This document shows, one piece after another, positions 17,423-26,415 of a stretch of DNA of 64,000 bases. This DNA is from an uncultured bacterium (GTDB lineage: Bacteria > Cyanobacteriota > Vampirovibrionia > Gastranaerophilales > Gastranaerophilaceae), in contig CASDPF010000004.1 of NCBI GenBank assembly GCA_949282215.1, positions 35,615 to 99,614 of the forward strand, given 5' to 3'. Every line of letters begins with the position of its first letter. Positions within the stretch are counted from its first letter, which is position 1. The position numbers were made by a program, and so were the translations under genes. Below the pieces are notes generated by a model. It did not search any database and had not been told where the DNA came from. It saw only the letters and a program-made list of their open reading frames with translations.

Positions 17423-18265
17423 TTATAAAAATACCTTTTTGACTTTGATTATATTTTTATCAGCGTATCCGATTGCACTTATGTTATCATTATAAATCAA
17501 AATTACAAAATCAACACAATTTGTATTATTTTCTATTGCTTGTCCGTGTAATATTTTTTCATGTTCGTTTTCTGAAATTGTTATTTGTTTCAGTTTGATT
17601 ATATCAACAGGGTTAATCAAGTTTTCTTTTACGTTAATTCCATCTAATTTTATTGATTTGTCTATTGTGAAAGCTCCGGCTTTTGTTCTGATTAATTTAG
17701 TTAAATACCCTCCGCATTTTAATTTTTGACCTAAATCATAAGCAATTGATCTTATATAAGTGCCTTTCGAGCATGCAATCAATAATTCAGCAGTTTGCTT
17801 TTCATAATCGAAACATTTTAATTCAAGTTTACTTATAGTAACTTTTCTTGGCTTAATTTCAACTGTTTCGCCTTTTCTTGCATATTCATATAATTTTTTG
17901 CCATTAACCTTTATTGCAGAATAAATAGGAGGGAGTTGTTCAATTTCACCTCTAAAACTATCAAGGGCAAGTTCTAAATCATTTTGAGTAATTTTATTTT
18001 CAAAACATTCGGTAACTTCGCCTTCAATATCATAAGTTGTTGTATTTTTCCCGAATTGGACGGTTGCAAGATATTCTTTGTCATCTTCTAAATATTCAAT
18101 CAATCTTGTGGCTTTACCGATGCAAACTGGCAACACTCCTTCCGCAAACGGATCAAGAGTTCCTGTATGACCAATCTGTTTTATTTTTGTAATTTTTCGC
18201 AACATAGCAACGACATCATGCGATGTCATACCTTTTGGCTTGTATATGTTCAAAAAGCCAAACAT
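17423..18265 (-). CDS. truB: tRNA pseudouridine-55 synthase
   Basis: The product is 280 aa. It converts U55 of tRNAs to pseudouridine. Motifs are KPKGMTSHDVV, the catalytic-Asp segment GHTGTLDPFAEGVLPVCIGKATR, YSAIKVNGKKLYEYAR and CSKGTYIRSIAYDLG. It follows rbfA by 6 bases, the standard order. Confidence 0.97.
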   Translation of the reverse strand: MFGFLNIYKPKGMTSHDVVAMLRKITKIKQIGHTGTLDPFAEGVLPVCIGKATRLIEYLEDDKEYLATVQFGKNTTTYDIEGEVTECFENKITQNDLELALDSFRGEIEQLPPIYSAIKVNGKKLYEYARKGETVEIKPRKVTISKLELKCFDYEKQTAELLIACSKGTYIRSIAYDLGQKLKCGGYLTKLIRTKAGAFTIDKSIKLDGINVKENLINPVDIIKLKQITISENEHEKILHGQAIENNTNCVDFVILIYNDNISAIGYADKNIIKVKKVFL

Positions 18266-18271
18266 TTACTA

Positions 18272-18616
18272 TTACAATTCCCCTCTGGATATTTTGTCGA
18301 TAATTTCGCTCACTCTGGAGCCTTTTTCTAAAGAATCCGTGTAGACGAATTTTAATTCAGGAGTTAATCTTAGTCTAATTCTTTTCCCAACCTCAAAACG
18401 AATTTTAGGTGTGCTGTGGTCAATAATTTCTTTTGTTTTTTCAATTTGTTCTTCAGAGCCTAGTACACTATATATAACTTTTGCAAATGAATTGTCGTGA
18501 GATACCTCTACATCTACAATAGATACAACTCCAGCCAGGCCTCTGATTTCCTTTCTTAATATTTCTGAGATATCTCTCATTAATTCTTTTCTAACACGTT
18601 CGTTTCTGAGTGTCAT
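18272..18616 (-). CDS. rbfA: Ribosome-binding factor A
   Basis: The product is 114 aa. It assists 16S rRNA 5'-end maturation in the 30S subunit. The KH-type fold is recognisable in RVRKELMRDISEILRKEI, VSHDNSFAKVIYSVLG and KRIRLRLTPELKFVYTDSLEKGSRV. It normally follows infB directly; here an XRE gene and a prepilin gene lie between. Confidence 0.95.
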   Translation of the reverse strand: MTLRNERVRKELMRDISEILRKEIRGLAGVVSIVDVEVSHDNSFAKVIYSVLGSEEQIEKTKEIIDHSTPKIRFEVGKRIRLRLTPELKFVYTDSLEKGSRVSEIIDKISRGEL

Positions 18617-18670
18617 AATTATCTCCTTTTAAAAGGATTGTAACATAAAAAGATTATATGTGAACATCTC

Positions 18671-18895
18671 CTAACGGCCTAAACGAATTTCATCAAAATC
18701 TATATAAATTCTGTATCCTAAAATTTTACAAATCATTTTCATTTCAGAATATCTTAAAGATTCGCTTGTAAGTTTATGAGAGAGTAAGCTTTGAGAATAA
18801 TTTTTTCCGCTTAACTCTGTCATTTTTTCAGCGAGCTTCGTCAATGTCATACTTTTGGACGTAAGCATTATTTTTACTTCTTCTTTTACGTTCAT
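18671..18895 (-). CDS. XRE-type HTH regulator divergent from prepilin, upstream of rbfA
   Basis: The product is 74 aa from the ATG at 18895; an ATG at 18910 is also in frame. The HTH reads TLTKLAEKMTELSGKNYSQSLLSHKLTSESLRYSEMKMICKILG. No ribosome site is seen. TATAAT sits exactly 6 bases before the 18895 ATG, so a leaderless mRNA is likely; that also argues against 18910. It is on the same strand as rbfA, 54 bases upstream, and could be co-transcribed with rbfA-truB. The prepilin at 19004 is divergent. Confidence 0.8.
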   Translation of the reverse strand: MNVKEEVKIMLTSKSMTLTKLAEKMTELSGKNYSQSLLSHKLTSESLRYSEMKMICKILGYRIYIDFDEIRLGR

Positions 18896-18915
18896 ATTAA
18901 AATTATACATTCCGA

Positions 18916-18963
18916 TTGACAGAGTATGAAAAATATTGTATAATTATGAATATAATTCATAAT
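18916..18963 (+). promoter_or_regulatory. Consensus prepilin promoter with perfect palindromic operator
   Basis: TTGACA (18916-18921), a 17-base spacer and TATAAT (18939-18944) form a perfect sigma-70-type consensus. A perfect 9-bp inverted repeat, ATTATGAAT (18943-18951) and ATTCATAAT (18955-18963), overlaps the last two bases of the -10 and covers the start-site region. A repressor bound there would block the prepilin promoter. The XRE gene's own -10 lies just to the left on the other strand. Confidence 0.85.
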
Positions 18964-19003
18964 ATTGAATATTGTTTATTTTATATTTACAAAGGAGCGA
19001 GAT

Positions 19004-19681
19004 ATGAGAAAAGGATTTACGTTAGCAGAAGTTTTAATAACTTTGGGTATTATTGGAATAATTGCTTCGTTAACTTTACCTGCTGTAATCGGGCATTATA
19101 AAAAAGTTGAAACTGCATCAAGATTAAAAAAATTTTATTCCTCAATGCAACAGGCAATTGTTATGAGTGAAGCTGTCAATGGAGATTCAAAGGAGTGGGT
19201 TAAGGCTGAAACGCAAAAAGATAGTGAAGGTAATACTGACTATGATGCTCAGGATAAAGTTGTAAAAGACTTTTTTATGCAGTATCTTGCACCATATTTC
19301 AAGTATACAAATATTGTAAGTGGAAAAAATATTGTGGAGGAAGATGGTACAAAAAGTGGAACTGTGACAAAAGTCTATCTTGCAGATAGTTCCAGTTTTC
19401 TTTTTAACAATGGAACATGCATGGATATTATATTTGATATAAATGGTGAAAGAAAGCCAAATACTCCGGGAAAAGACCAGTTCACATTCTTCTTTTGTCT
19501 TTCTCCTGAAGAAATAGAAGGACATTGTCGTAATAGTAAAAGAGCTTTCTGTACTCCAAGCTATGAGGCACGTACAAGAGATGAGCTAAAAAACAGATGC
19601 AAAACTAATGCTTATCACTGTTCAAGTCTCTTAGAATATGATAATTGGGAATTTAAAGACGATTATCCTTATAAATTATAA
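19004..19681 (+). CDS. Type IV prepilin-like protein (pseudopilin), XRE-paired
   Basis: The product is 225 aa. I chose the ATG at 19004, which has AAAGGAGCGA upstream and gives MRKG/FTLAEVLITLGIIG; an earlier in-frame ATG would place 13 residues ahead of the signal. DINGERKPN..GKDQFTFFF is shared with other prepilins here. The C-terminus reads WEFKDDYPYKL, the class seen also at 23798 and 26416. It is convergent with infB (6-base overlap) and divergent from its XRE gene. Confidence 0.9.
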   Translation: MRKGFTLAEVLITLGIIGIIASLTLPAVIGHYKKVETASRLKKFYSSMQQAIVMSEAVNGDSKEWVKAETQKDSEGNTDYDAQDKVVKDFFMQYLAPYFKYTNIVSGKNIVEEDGTKSGTVTKVYLADSSSFLFNNGTCMDIIFDINGERKPNTPGKDQFTFFFCLSPEEIEGHCRNSKRAFCTPSYEARTRDELKNRCKTNAYHCSSLLEYDNWEFKDDYPYKL

Positions 19682-22186
19682 GCTGTCGCGTTCGATTTCT
19701 TCGGTTGTAGATACTTCTATAATATCGCCAACTTCAATATCATTCCATTTAGCAAAAGATATACCGCATTCAAAGCCTTGTGCAACTTCTTTAACATCAT
19801 CTTTAAAGCGTTTAAGCTGGTCAATAGCTCCTTTGAATATTTCTTTACCGTCACGAAGCAATCTTGCAGCTTTACTTCTCACAATCTTACCTTCTGTTAC
19901 ATAGCAGCCCGCAATTTTTGTGGTTTTGCCAATTGTGAATACTTGTCTAACTTCAGCTTTACCGAGTTCAACTTCTTTAATTTCAGGTTGAAGTAATGAA
20001 AGCATTGTTTTTTCCATATCTTCAAGAATTTGATAGATGATATCGTAGGTCTTGATTGTAACCCCTTCTCTATCCGCAGCTGCAGCTGCTTTGTTGTCAG
20101 TCCTAACCGTAAATCCTAAGATTAAAGCTCCGGATGCTGAAGCAAGCATTACATCGGCTTCAGAAATATCACCAACACCAACGTGGATAATTTTTGTAGT
20201 AATTTCTTTTGATTCAAGTTGTGCTATTGCTTGAGACACAGCTTCTGCAGAACCGTGAGTGTTAGCTTTGATGATTAAGTTCAATTGCGGAATATCCTCG
20301 TCTCCTGCAACAGCTTCACGTCTGATATGTGCAGGCAGCATTGCTTCTAATCGTTTGTCACGTTCTTTTTCACGACGTTTTTCAACAATAGCTTTCATTT
20401 CTTTTTCGTTTTTAACAACTTCAAATCTGTCACCTGCTTGAGGAACTTCTGTCAGACCTAAAATTTCTACAGGAGTAGATGGTTCAGCTTTTTGGATTTT
20501 TTCTCCGCTATCAGATAGTAATGCTCTTACGCGTCCGCAAGCTGTTCCAACGACAACACAATTCCCTATTCTTAATGTTCCGTTTTGAACCAGTAATGTT
20601 GCTACAGGACCTTTACCTTTATCAAGGTTTGCTTCAATTACGACACCTGATGCTTCAGCTTTAGGGTTAGCTTTTAGGTCTTGGATATCTGCAACAAGAA
20701 GGATGTATTCTAATAATTCATCGATACCTGTGCCTTGAAGTGCTGAAACTTTTACTGTGATTGTATCACCGCCCCATTCTTCAGGTACAAGTCCATGTTC
20801 TGTTAACTGTTGCAAAATTCTATCAGGATTTGCACCCGGCTTATCAATTTTGTTTACAGCTACGATAATCGGAACTTCAGCAGCTTTTGCGTGGTTAATA
20901 GCTTCAATTGTTTGAGGCATGATACCGTCATCTGCAGCTACAACCAAAATTGCAATATCTGTAGCTTTAGCTCCGCGGGCTCTCATTTCTGTAAATGCTT
21001 CGTGACCAGGGGTATCAACAAATACAATTTTCTTTTCTTTATTGTTATCAAGATAAACCGTATATGCACCAATTGACTGAGTGATACCGCCTACTTCAGT
21101 TGCAACAATTTTGTGTTTTGAAGCACGAATACTGTCAAGTAATGTCGTTTTACCGTGGTCTACGTGACCCATAATACTTACGACAGGAGCACGTTTTTTC
21201 AATAATTTTTTGTCAACTTCTGTAAGAGCTTTTTTCTCTTGTTCTTTTTCTAATTCTTCTTCTATATATGCATCTAAATCTTCGTCAAGAACTTCCAAGT
21301 CATATTCAGCACAAATTTTCTTAATAACATCCACATCAATAAGTTGGTTAACGGTTGCCATAACTCCGTTCATCATTAAAAATTTTACAATCTCAGCTGG
21401 TGTTTTTTGAATTTTTTCAGATAATTCAGAAATAGTCATAGCTTGATTAACTACAATTGATTTTACTTCTTGAACTTCTTCTGCTTTGTGGATTTTCTTT
21501 TTATGTTTTTGTGCTGCGGCTTTTTCTAGTGAAATTCTTTCTTGTTCTTCTTTTTTATTAAATTCTTTATCTTTCTTTTTATTATCAGAACGTTTTTTTG
21601 AGGATCCTTTTGTTTCATATATATCTTGTGAAATGATATGTCTTTCTATAGGTTTTTTAATTCCGGTAGAAGGTCTTTCTGGTCTTTTATCCTCAGATGA
21701 TTTTACCTGTCCGTCTTTAGAGTTTGTAAATTTCTTTTGTCTATCAAATTTTTCGCCTTGATTTCTCGGTGGAAATTTTCTGTTTTCATCTTTTCTAAAT
21801 GCAGGTTTTTCGGATTTATCACCGTCTTGTTTCGTCGCAGGTCTTGGAGCTCTTCTTACAATTTCCAATCTGTTTTGAGGTTTTACTACTTCTACTTTAG
21901 GGCGTTCTATAATTGTTTTTTTTGTTTCTTCTTTTTTTTCTTCTTTTACCTGTGTTTCGGTCTCAGTAACTTTTGCTTTTTTTACAATAAAAGCTTTTGG
22001 TTTTTTTATTTCTTTTACAGAACCCGCATTAATAAAATCCTTTAGCCTTCTTACCTGATCAACGGTTAATGTACTAGAATGAGTTTTGCCGGTAATAGAA
22101 ATTTGGGCAAGTTTTTCTATTACTTCTTTACTTGTTAATTTTAATTCTTTTGCTAATTCATTTATTCTTATTGTTTCAAAACTCAT
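19676..22186 (-). CDS. infB: Translation initiation factor IF-2
   Basis: The product is 836 aa. This GTPase places initiator tRNA on the ribosome. An N-terminal IF2_N unit (about 1-50) is followed by a charged, Lys/Glu-rich linker and a second IF2_N unit (about 248-300). The G domain has GHVDHGKTT, DTPGHEAF, NKID and SAL motifs. Standard C-terminal domains follow. It overlaps ylxR by 11 bases at its start and the convergent prepilin by 6 at its end. Confidence 0.97.
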   Translation of the reverse strand: MSFETIRINELAKELKLTSKEVIEKLAQISITGKTHSSTLTVDQVRRLKDFINAGSVKEIKKPKAFIVKKAKVTETETQVKEEKKEETKKTIIERPKVEVVKPQNRLEIVRRAPRPATKQDGDKSEKPAFRKDENRKFPPRNQGEKFDRQKKFTNSKDGQVKSSEDKRPERPSTGIKKPIERHIISQDIYETKGSSKKRSDNKKKDKEFNKKEEQERISLEKAAAQKHKKKIHKAEEVQEVKSIVVNQAMTISELSEKIQKTPAEIVKFLMMNGVMATVNQLIDVDVIKKICAEYDLEVLDEDLDAYIEEELEKEQEKKALTEVDKKLLKKRAPVVSIMGHVDHGKTTLLDSIRASKHKIVATEVGGITQSIGAYTVYLDNNKEKKIVFVDTPGHEAFTEMRARGAKATDIAILVVAADDGIMPQTIEAINHAKAAEVPIIVAVNKIDKPGANPDRILQQLTEHGLVPEEWGGDTITVKVSALQGTGIDELLEYILLVADIQDLKANPKAEASGVVIEANLDKGKGPVATLLVQNGTLRIGNCVVVGTACGRVRALLSDSGEKIQKAEPSTPVEILGLTEVPQAGDRFEVVKNEKEMKAIVEKRREKERDKRLEAMLPAHIRREAVAGDEDIPQLNLIIKANTHGSAEAVSQAIAQLESKEITTKIIHVGVGDISEADVMLASASGALILGFTVRTDNKAAAAADREGVTIKTYDIIYQILEDMEKTMLSLLQPEIKEVELGKAEVRQVFTIGKTTKIAGCYVTEGKIVRSKAARLLRDGKEIFKGAIDQLKRFKDDVKEVAQGFECGISFAKWNDIEVGDIIEVSTTEEIERDSL

Positions 22187-22421
22187 TTATTAATTTTCCT
22201 TTCAGGTCTTGTGGTAGAGGAGTTTTTAATATTTTTTGGATTTTATTTTTTTTGAATGCTGCCTCTATGCAAGTTTTATTATAACAAAGATATACGGATC
22301 TGCCAAATATTTTAGAATTTCCGTTTATAACTATGTTATTGTGCGAATGTTCTTTGGTAATTTTTATCATTTCATCTCTGTTTTTAATTTTACCGCATCC
22401 AGCACATTTTCTTTCTGTCAT
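22176..22421 (-). CDS. ylxR: YlxR family (DUF448) nucleic-acid-binding protein
   Basis: The product is 81 aa. Motifs are KCAGCGKIKNRDEMIKI and GRSVYLCYNKTCIEAAFK, typical of the YlxR fold that sits upstream of infB in many bacteria. The usual nusA is absent here; prfA lies upstream instead. It overlaps the start of infB by 11 bases. Confidence 0.9.
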   Translation of the reverse strand: MTERKCAGCGKIKNRDEMIKITKEHSHNNIVINGNSKIFGRSVYLCYNKTCIEAAFKKNKIQKILKTPLPQDLKGKLINEF

Positions 22422-22433
22422 TTAGTGGTTTCC

Positions 22434-23516
22434 CTAATTTACTTCTGCAAGTTTTTCCAGTTTTAATTTCTGGTCATATTCCATAAGTAATTTAATTAAT
22501 TCATCCAACTCACCGTCAATAACTGTCCATACATTAAGATTGTGGTTAATTCTATGATCGGTCAAACGTCCTTGAGGGAAGTTGTATGTTCTTATTCTTT
22601 CACTTCTGTCACCGGTTCCGACTTGTGAGCGGCGAAGGTCGGTGATTTCCTGCATTTGTTTTTGAACTTCCATATCGTAAAGTTTTGCTTTTAAGATTTG
22701 CAAAGCACGTTCTTTGTTTTGTAATTGAGAACGTTCTTCTGTACAGAAAATCATTATTCCTGTAGGTTTGTGGAATACACGAGCGGCAGTTTCTACTTTG
22801 TTTACGTTTTGACCGCCAGCACCGCCAGATCTTGCTGTTGTTATTTCAATGTCGTTCATATTTAATTCAATTTCAACATCGTCAACTTCAGGCATTACCG
22901 CAACTGTCGCAGTAGATGTATGTACTCTGCCTTGAGATTCTGTTGCAGGGACTCTTTGTACACGGTGTACACCTGATTCATATTTTAATCTTGAATATAC
23001 AGCGTCACCTTTTATTGAAATGATAATTTCCGAAACTCCGCCTGCTTCGCATTCAGTTTTACTTAAAACTTGAGTCTGCCAGTCTTGTTTATCTGCGTAT
23101 CGCATATACATTCTTGCAAGATCTCCAGCAAAGATGTTAGCTTCATCTCCGCCTGCTCCGCCTCGGATTTCAAGCATAATATCTTTATCATCCATAGGGT
23201 CTCTTGGAAGAAGTAATATTTTCATTTTTTCTTCAAATTCAGGAATTTTTGCTTCATTTTCTTCAATTTCAGCTTTAATTAAGGCTTTCATTTCGTCATC
23301 ATTTTCAGAATGAAGCATTTCTTTTGCCTCAGCAATAGCATCAGTTGCTTTTTTCCATTCATAATATAAATGGACTGTTTCTTCCATTGATTTTCTTTGT
23401 TTTGATAAATCCCTAAATTTATTATAATCCTGAATTACTGCAGGATCTGAGAGTGTTTCTCCCAGTTCAATGTATTTTTTCTCTATTTGTAAAATTTTAT
23501 CTAGCATATCTTTCAT
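22434..23516 (-). CDS. prfA: Peptide chain release factor 1
   Basis: The product is 360 aa, full length. It reads UAA/UAG and releases the peptide. The GGQ loop lies in [19 protein letters not shown]. The tripeptide PAT (in [14 protein letters not shown]) identifies RF1 rather than RF2. It is followed 12 bases later by ylxR and is the first gene of the cluster. prmC is not adjacent. Confidence 0.96.
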   Translation of the reverse strand: MKDMLDKILQIEKKYIELGETLSDPAVIQDYNKFRDLSKQRKSMEETVHLYYEWKKATDAIAEAKEMLHSENDDEMKALIKAEIEENEAKIPEFEEKMKILLLPRDPMDDKDIMLEIRGGAGGDEANIFAGDLARMYMRYADKQDWQTQVLSKTECEAGGVSEIIISIKGDAVYSRLKYESGVHRVQRVPATESQGRVHTSTATVAVMPEVDDVEIELNMNDIEITTARSGGAGGQNVNKVETAARVFHKPTGIMIFCTEERSQLQNKERALQILKAKLYDMEVQKQMQEITDLRRSQVGTGDRSERIRTYNFPQGRLTDHRINHNLNVWTVIDGELDELIKLLMEYDQKLKLEKLAEVN

Positions 23517-23555
23517 ATCACGATTATAACAAGAACATATTATTTTTCAAATGGC

Positions 23556-23584
23556 TTGTAAAAGGCTTGTGAATGTGATAAAAT
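23556..23584 (+). promoter_or_regulatory. Promoter of poly-G leader, copy 1
   Basis: TTGTAA (23556-23561), a 17-base spacer and TAAAAT (23579-23584). It lies 27 bases before the leader ORF, giving a leader of about 205 nt before the prepilin. Confidence 0.65.
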
Positions 23585-23611
23585 AAAAGCAGGTAGATAT
23601 AAGGAGGACGT

Positions 23612-23662
23612 ATGCAAAAAGCTTATATAGATAGAAGTTCGGGGGGGGGGGCTACAAACTAA
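23612..23662 (+). CDS. Leader ORF with G11 tract, copy 1
   Basis: AAGGAGG lies 4 bases before an ATG. The frame reads MQKAYIDRSSGGGATN and stops at 23660-23662. Eleven consecutive G (23641-23651) encode the Gly run. With 12 G (or 9) the frame would continue to a stop at 23743-23745, giving about 44 aa. The paralogous leader at 50582 has the same start, the same tract length and the same open alternative frame. It is probably a regulatory leader peptide rather than a functional protein. Confidence 0.5.
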   Translation: MQKAYIDRSSGGGATN

Positions 23663-23797
23663 CAGTTAGAGTAAGCATTTCCGACTTAGACCTCCGATTG
23701 AACAAAAAAGAGCTGAAAAGTAAGCCGTGCCAACAGACACGGTGATTTTTGATGCAAGAAATGTTAAAATAAGAAATAGTATAAAAACGGAGGACTT
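23612..23797 (+). promoter_or_regulatory. Conserved poly-G leader of prepilin, copy 1
   Basis: This region matches 50582-50768 closely, with near-identity from the G tract through TCCGACTTAGACCTCC. It holds the leader ORF, the G11 tract and a hairpin with CCGTG (23725-23729) and CACGG (23738-23742) arms. TGATTTTT follows the hairpin, so it resembles a weak intrinsic terminator. The stop of the long (12-G) frame is the TGA directly after the hairpin. CGGAGGAC then serves the prepilin ATG at 23798. Confidence 0.7.
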
Positions 23798-24469
23798 ATG
23801 AAAAAGAAAAATGCTTTCACATTAGCAGAAGTATTAATAACCTTAGGTATAATCGGCGTAGTTGCTGCGATGATTATGCCGATTTTAATACAAAAAAACA
23901 ATAATCGAGTGGTTGAGGCACGATTGAAAAAGTTTTATTCGGCAATTAATCAAGCTATATTAATGTCAGAAAGTGTTAATGGAGATCGAAAAATTTGGAG
24001 TAAAACTTTTAACACCTTTTCAGATAATTCTGATGATGCTGCTACCGCAGCTATGGAGGATATGGAAAATTGGTTTAATACATATCTGAAACCGTATATG
24101 AAAGTTATTAAAACAGAAAAGGAACCAAAAGTTTTTACGGTTTATTTTTCCGATGGTAGTGCTATGTCATATAGTTCTTGGACAAGTGAAGATATTGTTT
24201 TTTATGTTGGAAATCCTAAAAAATGTTTAGATAAATATCAAAATGGTGTTTTTAGTACCAATGGTAATGGCTCAGGAAGATGTAGTTTTCTTTTCAGATA
24301 TTCAGCTAATGAAAATTACGACTTTGGACCTTATAAATTATATTGGGATGGCAAGCCTCAATTCTTGATTGACAAATGCAAAAATGGATACAGACAATAT
24401 TGTACAGCGGTTATACAAATGAACGGTTGGAAAATTCCTGATGATTATCCGTTTAAAGTTAGTTATTAA
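23798..24469 (+). CDS. Type IV prepilin-like protein, poly-G leader class
   Basis: The product is 223 aa. It opens MKKKNA/FTLAEVLITLGIIG with Glu at +5; here Ala rather than Gly precedes Phe. The mature part has the shared ARLKKFYSAINQAI helix and ends CTAVIQMNGWKIPDDYPFK, close to the C-termini at 19681 and 26416. CGGAGGAC precedes the ATG. No XRE regulator is adjacent; control is probably through the upstream leader. Confidence 0.9.
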   Translation: MKKKNAFTLAEVLITLGIIGVVAAMIMPILIQKNNNRVVEARLKKFYSAINQAILMSESVNGDRKIWSKTFNTFSDNSDDAATAAMEDMENWFNTYLKPYMKVIKTEKEPKVFTVYFSDGSAMSYSSWTSEDIVFYVGNPKKCLDKYQNGVFSTNGNGSGRCSFLFRYSANENYDFGPYKLYWDGKPQFLIDKCKNGYRQYCTAVIQMNGWKIPDDYPFKVSY

Positions 24470-24532
24470 ATTTTGATGATTTCTACTTAGTAAAAATTTT
24501 TGTGATAATATTATTTCGGAGAAATAATTATT

Positions 24533-25324
24533 ATGCCAGAAAATTACGGAATAGCTTTATTAATAACTTTTTTAGCGGGATTAGCTACAGCAATTGGTGC
24601 TGGGGTTGCATTTATTGTTAAAAAAGATAATATGAAGGTGTTATCTATCGGGCTTGGATTTTCGGCAGGTGTTATGATATTCTTGTCGTTTGTCGATATA
24701 ATTCCTTCTGCAGGAGAGATGCTGCAGGCTGTATTCCCTCATAAATATAATTGGATTGTATATATCAGTTTTATTATTGGGTTAATCGTTGCTATTTTGA
24801 TTGACTATTTTCTTCCTGATCACGTTGATGAGGATGAAATGTTTAATCCTGATGTTCCGTCTAAGCATAATAAAATGATTAAGCACGCAGGAATTTTGAC
24901 AGCAGTTGCTATTTGTGTTCACAATTTCCCTGAGGGGATGGCTACTTTTATGACATCTACTCAGGACTTAACTCTGGGATTATCAGTCGGACTTGCAATT
25001 GCTATTCATAACATTCCAGAAGGAATTGCCGTTGCTCTTCCTGTATATCAAGCTACCGGTAAAAGAAGATATGCTATGTTGTATGCTGCATTATCAGGAA
25101 TTTCTGAACCTATCGGTGCGGTTATCGGTATGTTTTTGTTAAAGTTATTCCTGCCTCAAATGATGGTTGGGGCTTCTATGGCTGCGGTTGCAGGTATTAT
25201 GATTTATATTTCTTTTGATACTTTGCTTCCTTTAGCCAAAGAATATGGAAATTGGCATTTGTCTATGATTGGAATTGTTTCAGGAATATTATTTATTTGG
25301 ACAAGTCTTTTGTTATTACCGTAA
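24533..25324 (+). CDS. zupT: ZIP-family zinc/metal transporter (ZupT-like)
   Basis: The product is 263 aa with eight predicted membrane helices. It imports Zn2+ and related divalent metals. The two metal-binding helices carry HNFPEGMATF and HNIPEGIAVALP, the ZIP signature. The cytosolic loop holds acidic and His residues (FLPDHVDEDEMF). CGGAGAAA lies before the ATG. The rSAM gene follows by 23 bases. Confidence 0.93.
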   Translation: MPENYGIALLITFLAGLATAIGAGVAFIVKKDNMKVLSIGLGFSAGVMIFLSFVDIIPSAGEMLQAVFPHKYNWIVYISFIIGLIVAILIDYFLPDHVDEDEMFNPDVPSKHNKMIKHAGILTAVAICVHNFPEGMATFMTSTQDLTLGLSVGLAIAIHNIPEGIAVALPVYQATGKRRYAMLYAALSGISEPIGAVIGMFLLKLFLPQMMVGASMAAVAGIMIYISFDTLLPLAKEYGNWHLSMIGIVSGILFIWTSLLLLP

Positions 25325-25347
25325 GTTGTTTGTGAGGGTATTATAGA

Positions 25348-26415
25348 ATGAATTTATCTAATATTTTTGATATGGGTCGTAATTTTTATGCAATGCCCTC
25401 TTATCTCTCTAATTCAGGTAAAGCTTTGGTACCTTTAAGATACTTTTTTGAATTGACTTACCGTTGTAACCTCCAGTGTCCTTATTGTTATGTTGGTGAT
25501 GACAGAAATAAAGAAGAATTATCTACTGAAGATTGGTATAAAATTATTGATCAAATACCTTTTTATTCTTTTGTAACGCTTGTTGGCGGTGAACCTCTTG
25601 TGAGAAAAGATTTTATTGATATTCTTATGAAAACCGCTAAAAAGACAATGGGTAAGTTAAATGTCGTATCTAACGGGATTTTAATTAATGATGAAATAAT
25701 TGATGCTTTTATAAAAAGCAAAATGATGCTTTTATCTGTTTCGTTGGATGGGTATGGTAAAAATCATGACATAAATCGTGCTAAGGATGGAATTTGGGAT
25801 AAAATTATGAATAATTTTGAAAAAATGAATTCCAGAGAAAAACGTCCTATGATTGATATTAAAACTATTGTTCTAGAAAATAATCTTGATGATTTGATTA
25901 AGTTATATAAAATGTGTGATGAAATGAAATTTAATTTTCTTTCAATTTCATTCTTGCGTAATAATAATTTAAAACAGAATTCTGTATTATTTGATAGTTT
26001 TGTTCCTGAATTTAATGCAGATTACCCTATTCAAAAATATTTTGATATGGAGCATTTTAAGGAAGTGTATAAAGAATTGGAGTCTTTGAGTAAAAAATCA
26101 AAAGTCCAAATTAGATATTCTCCTAAGTTTGAATATTCGAAAAATCCGCTTGCAAAGATTGAAGAATTTTTTAATACTCCTGCTGATAAGCCGGTTTCTG
26201 AAATCTATAAGCCTTGTATTTATCCATATTCAAATATGATGATTACGCCTGCAGGTGATGTATATCCTTGCTTATCTCAAAAAATTGGTAATGTTAAGAA
26301 TATGAGTATAAAAGAAGTCTTTAATCTCCCGCATTACAGATGTTTCAGAAAGAATTTAAAAGCTGCCAAAGTATTTGGTGCGTGTCAAATGTGCTGTGAA
26401 TTGTGTGTTAAATAA
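25348..26415 (+). CDS. Radical SAM/SPASM-type protein
   Basis: The product is 355 aa. C40-x3-C44-x2-C47 (CNLQCPYCY) binds the radical SAM [4Fe-4S] cluster, and VGGEPLVRKDF is the GGE motif. The C-terminus has a SPASM-like Cys set (CIYPYSN, YPCLSQ, CQMCCELC) for extra clusters. Relatives modify peptides or act in cofactor maturation. I find no precursor peptide nearby, so the substrate is open. It follows zupT by 23 bases and abuts the convergent prepilin. Confidence 0.88.
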   Translation: MNLSNIFDMGRNFYAMPSYLSNSGKALVPLRYFFELTYRCNLQCPYCYVGDDRNKEELSTEDWYKIIDQIPFYSFVTLVGGEPLVRKDFIDILMKTAKKTMGKLNVVSNGILINDEIIDAFIKSKMMLLSVSLDGYGKNHDINRAKDGIWDKIMNNFEKMNSREKRPMIDIKTIVLENNLDDLIKLYKMCDEMKFNFLSISFLRNNNLKQNSVLFDSFVPEFNADYPIQKYFDMEHFKEVYKELESLSKKSKVQIRYSPKFEYSKNPLAKIEEFFNTPADKPVSEIYKPCIYPYSNMMITPAGDVYPCLSQKIGNVKNMSIKEVFNLPHYRCFRKNLKAAKVFGACQMCCELCVK

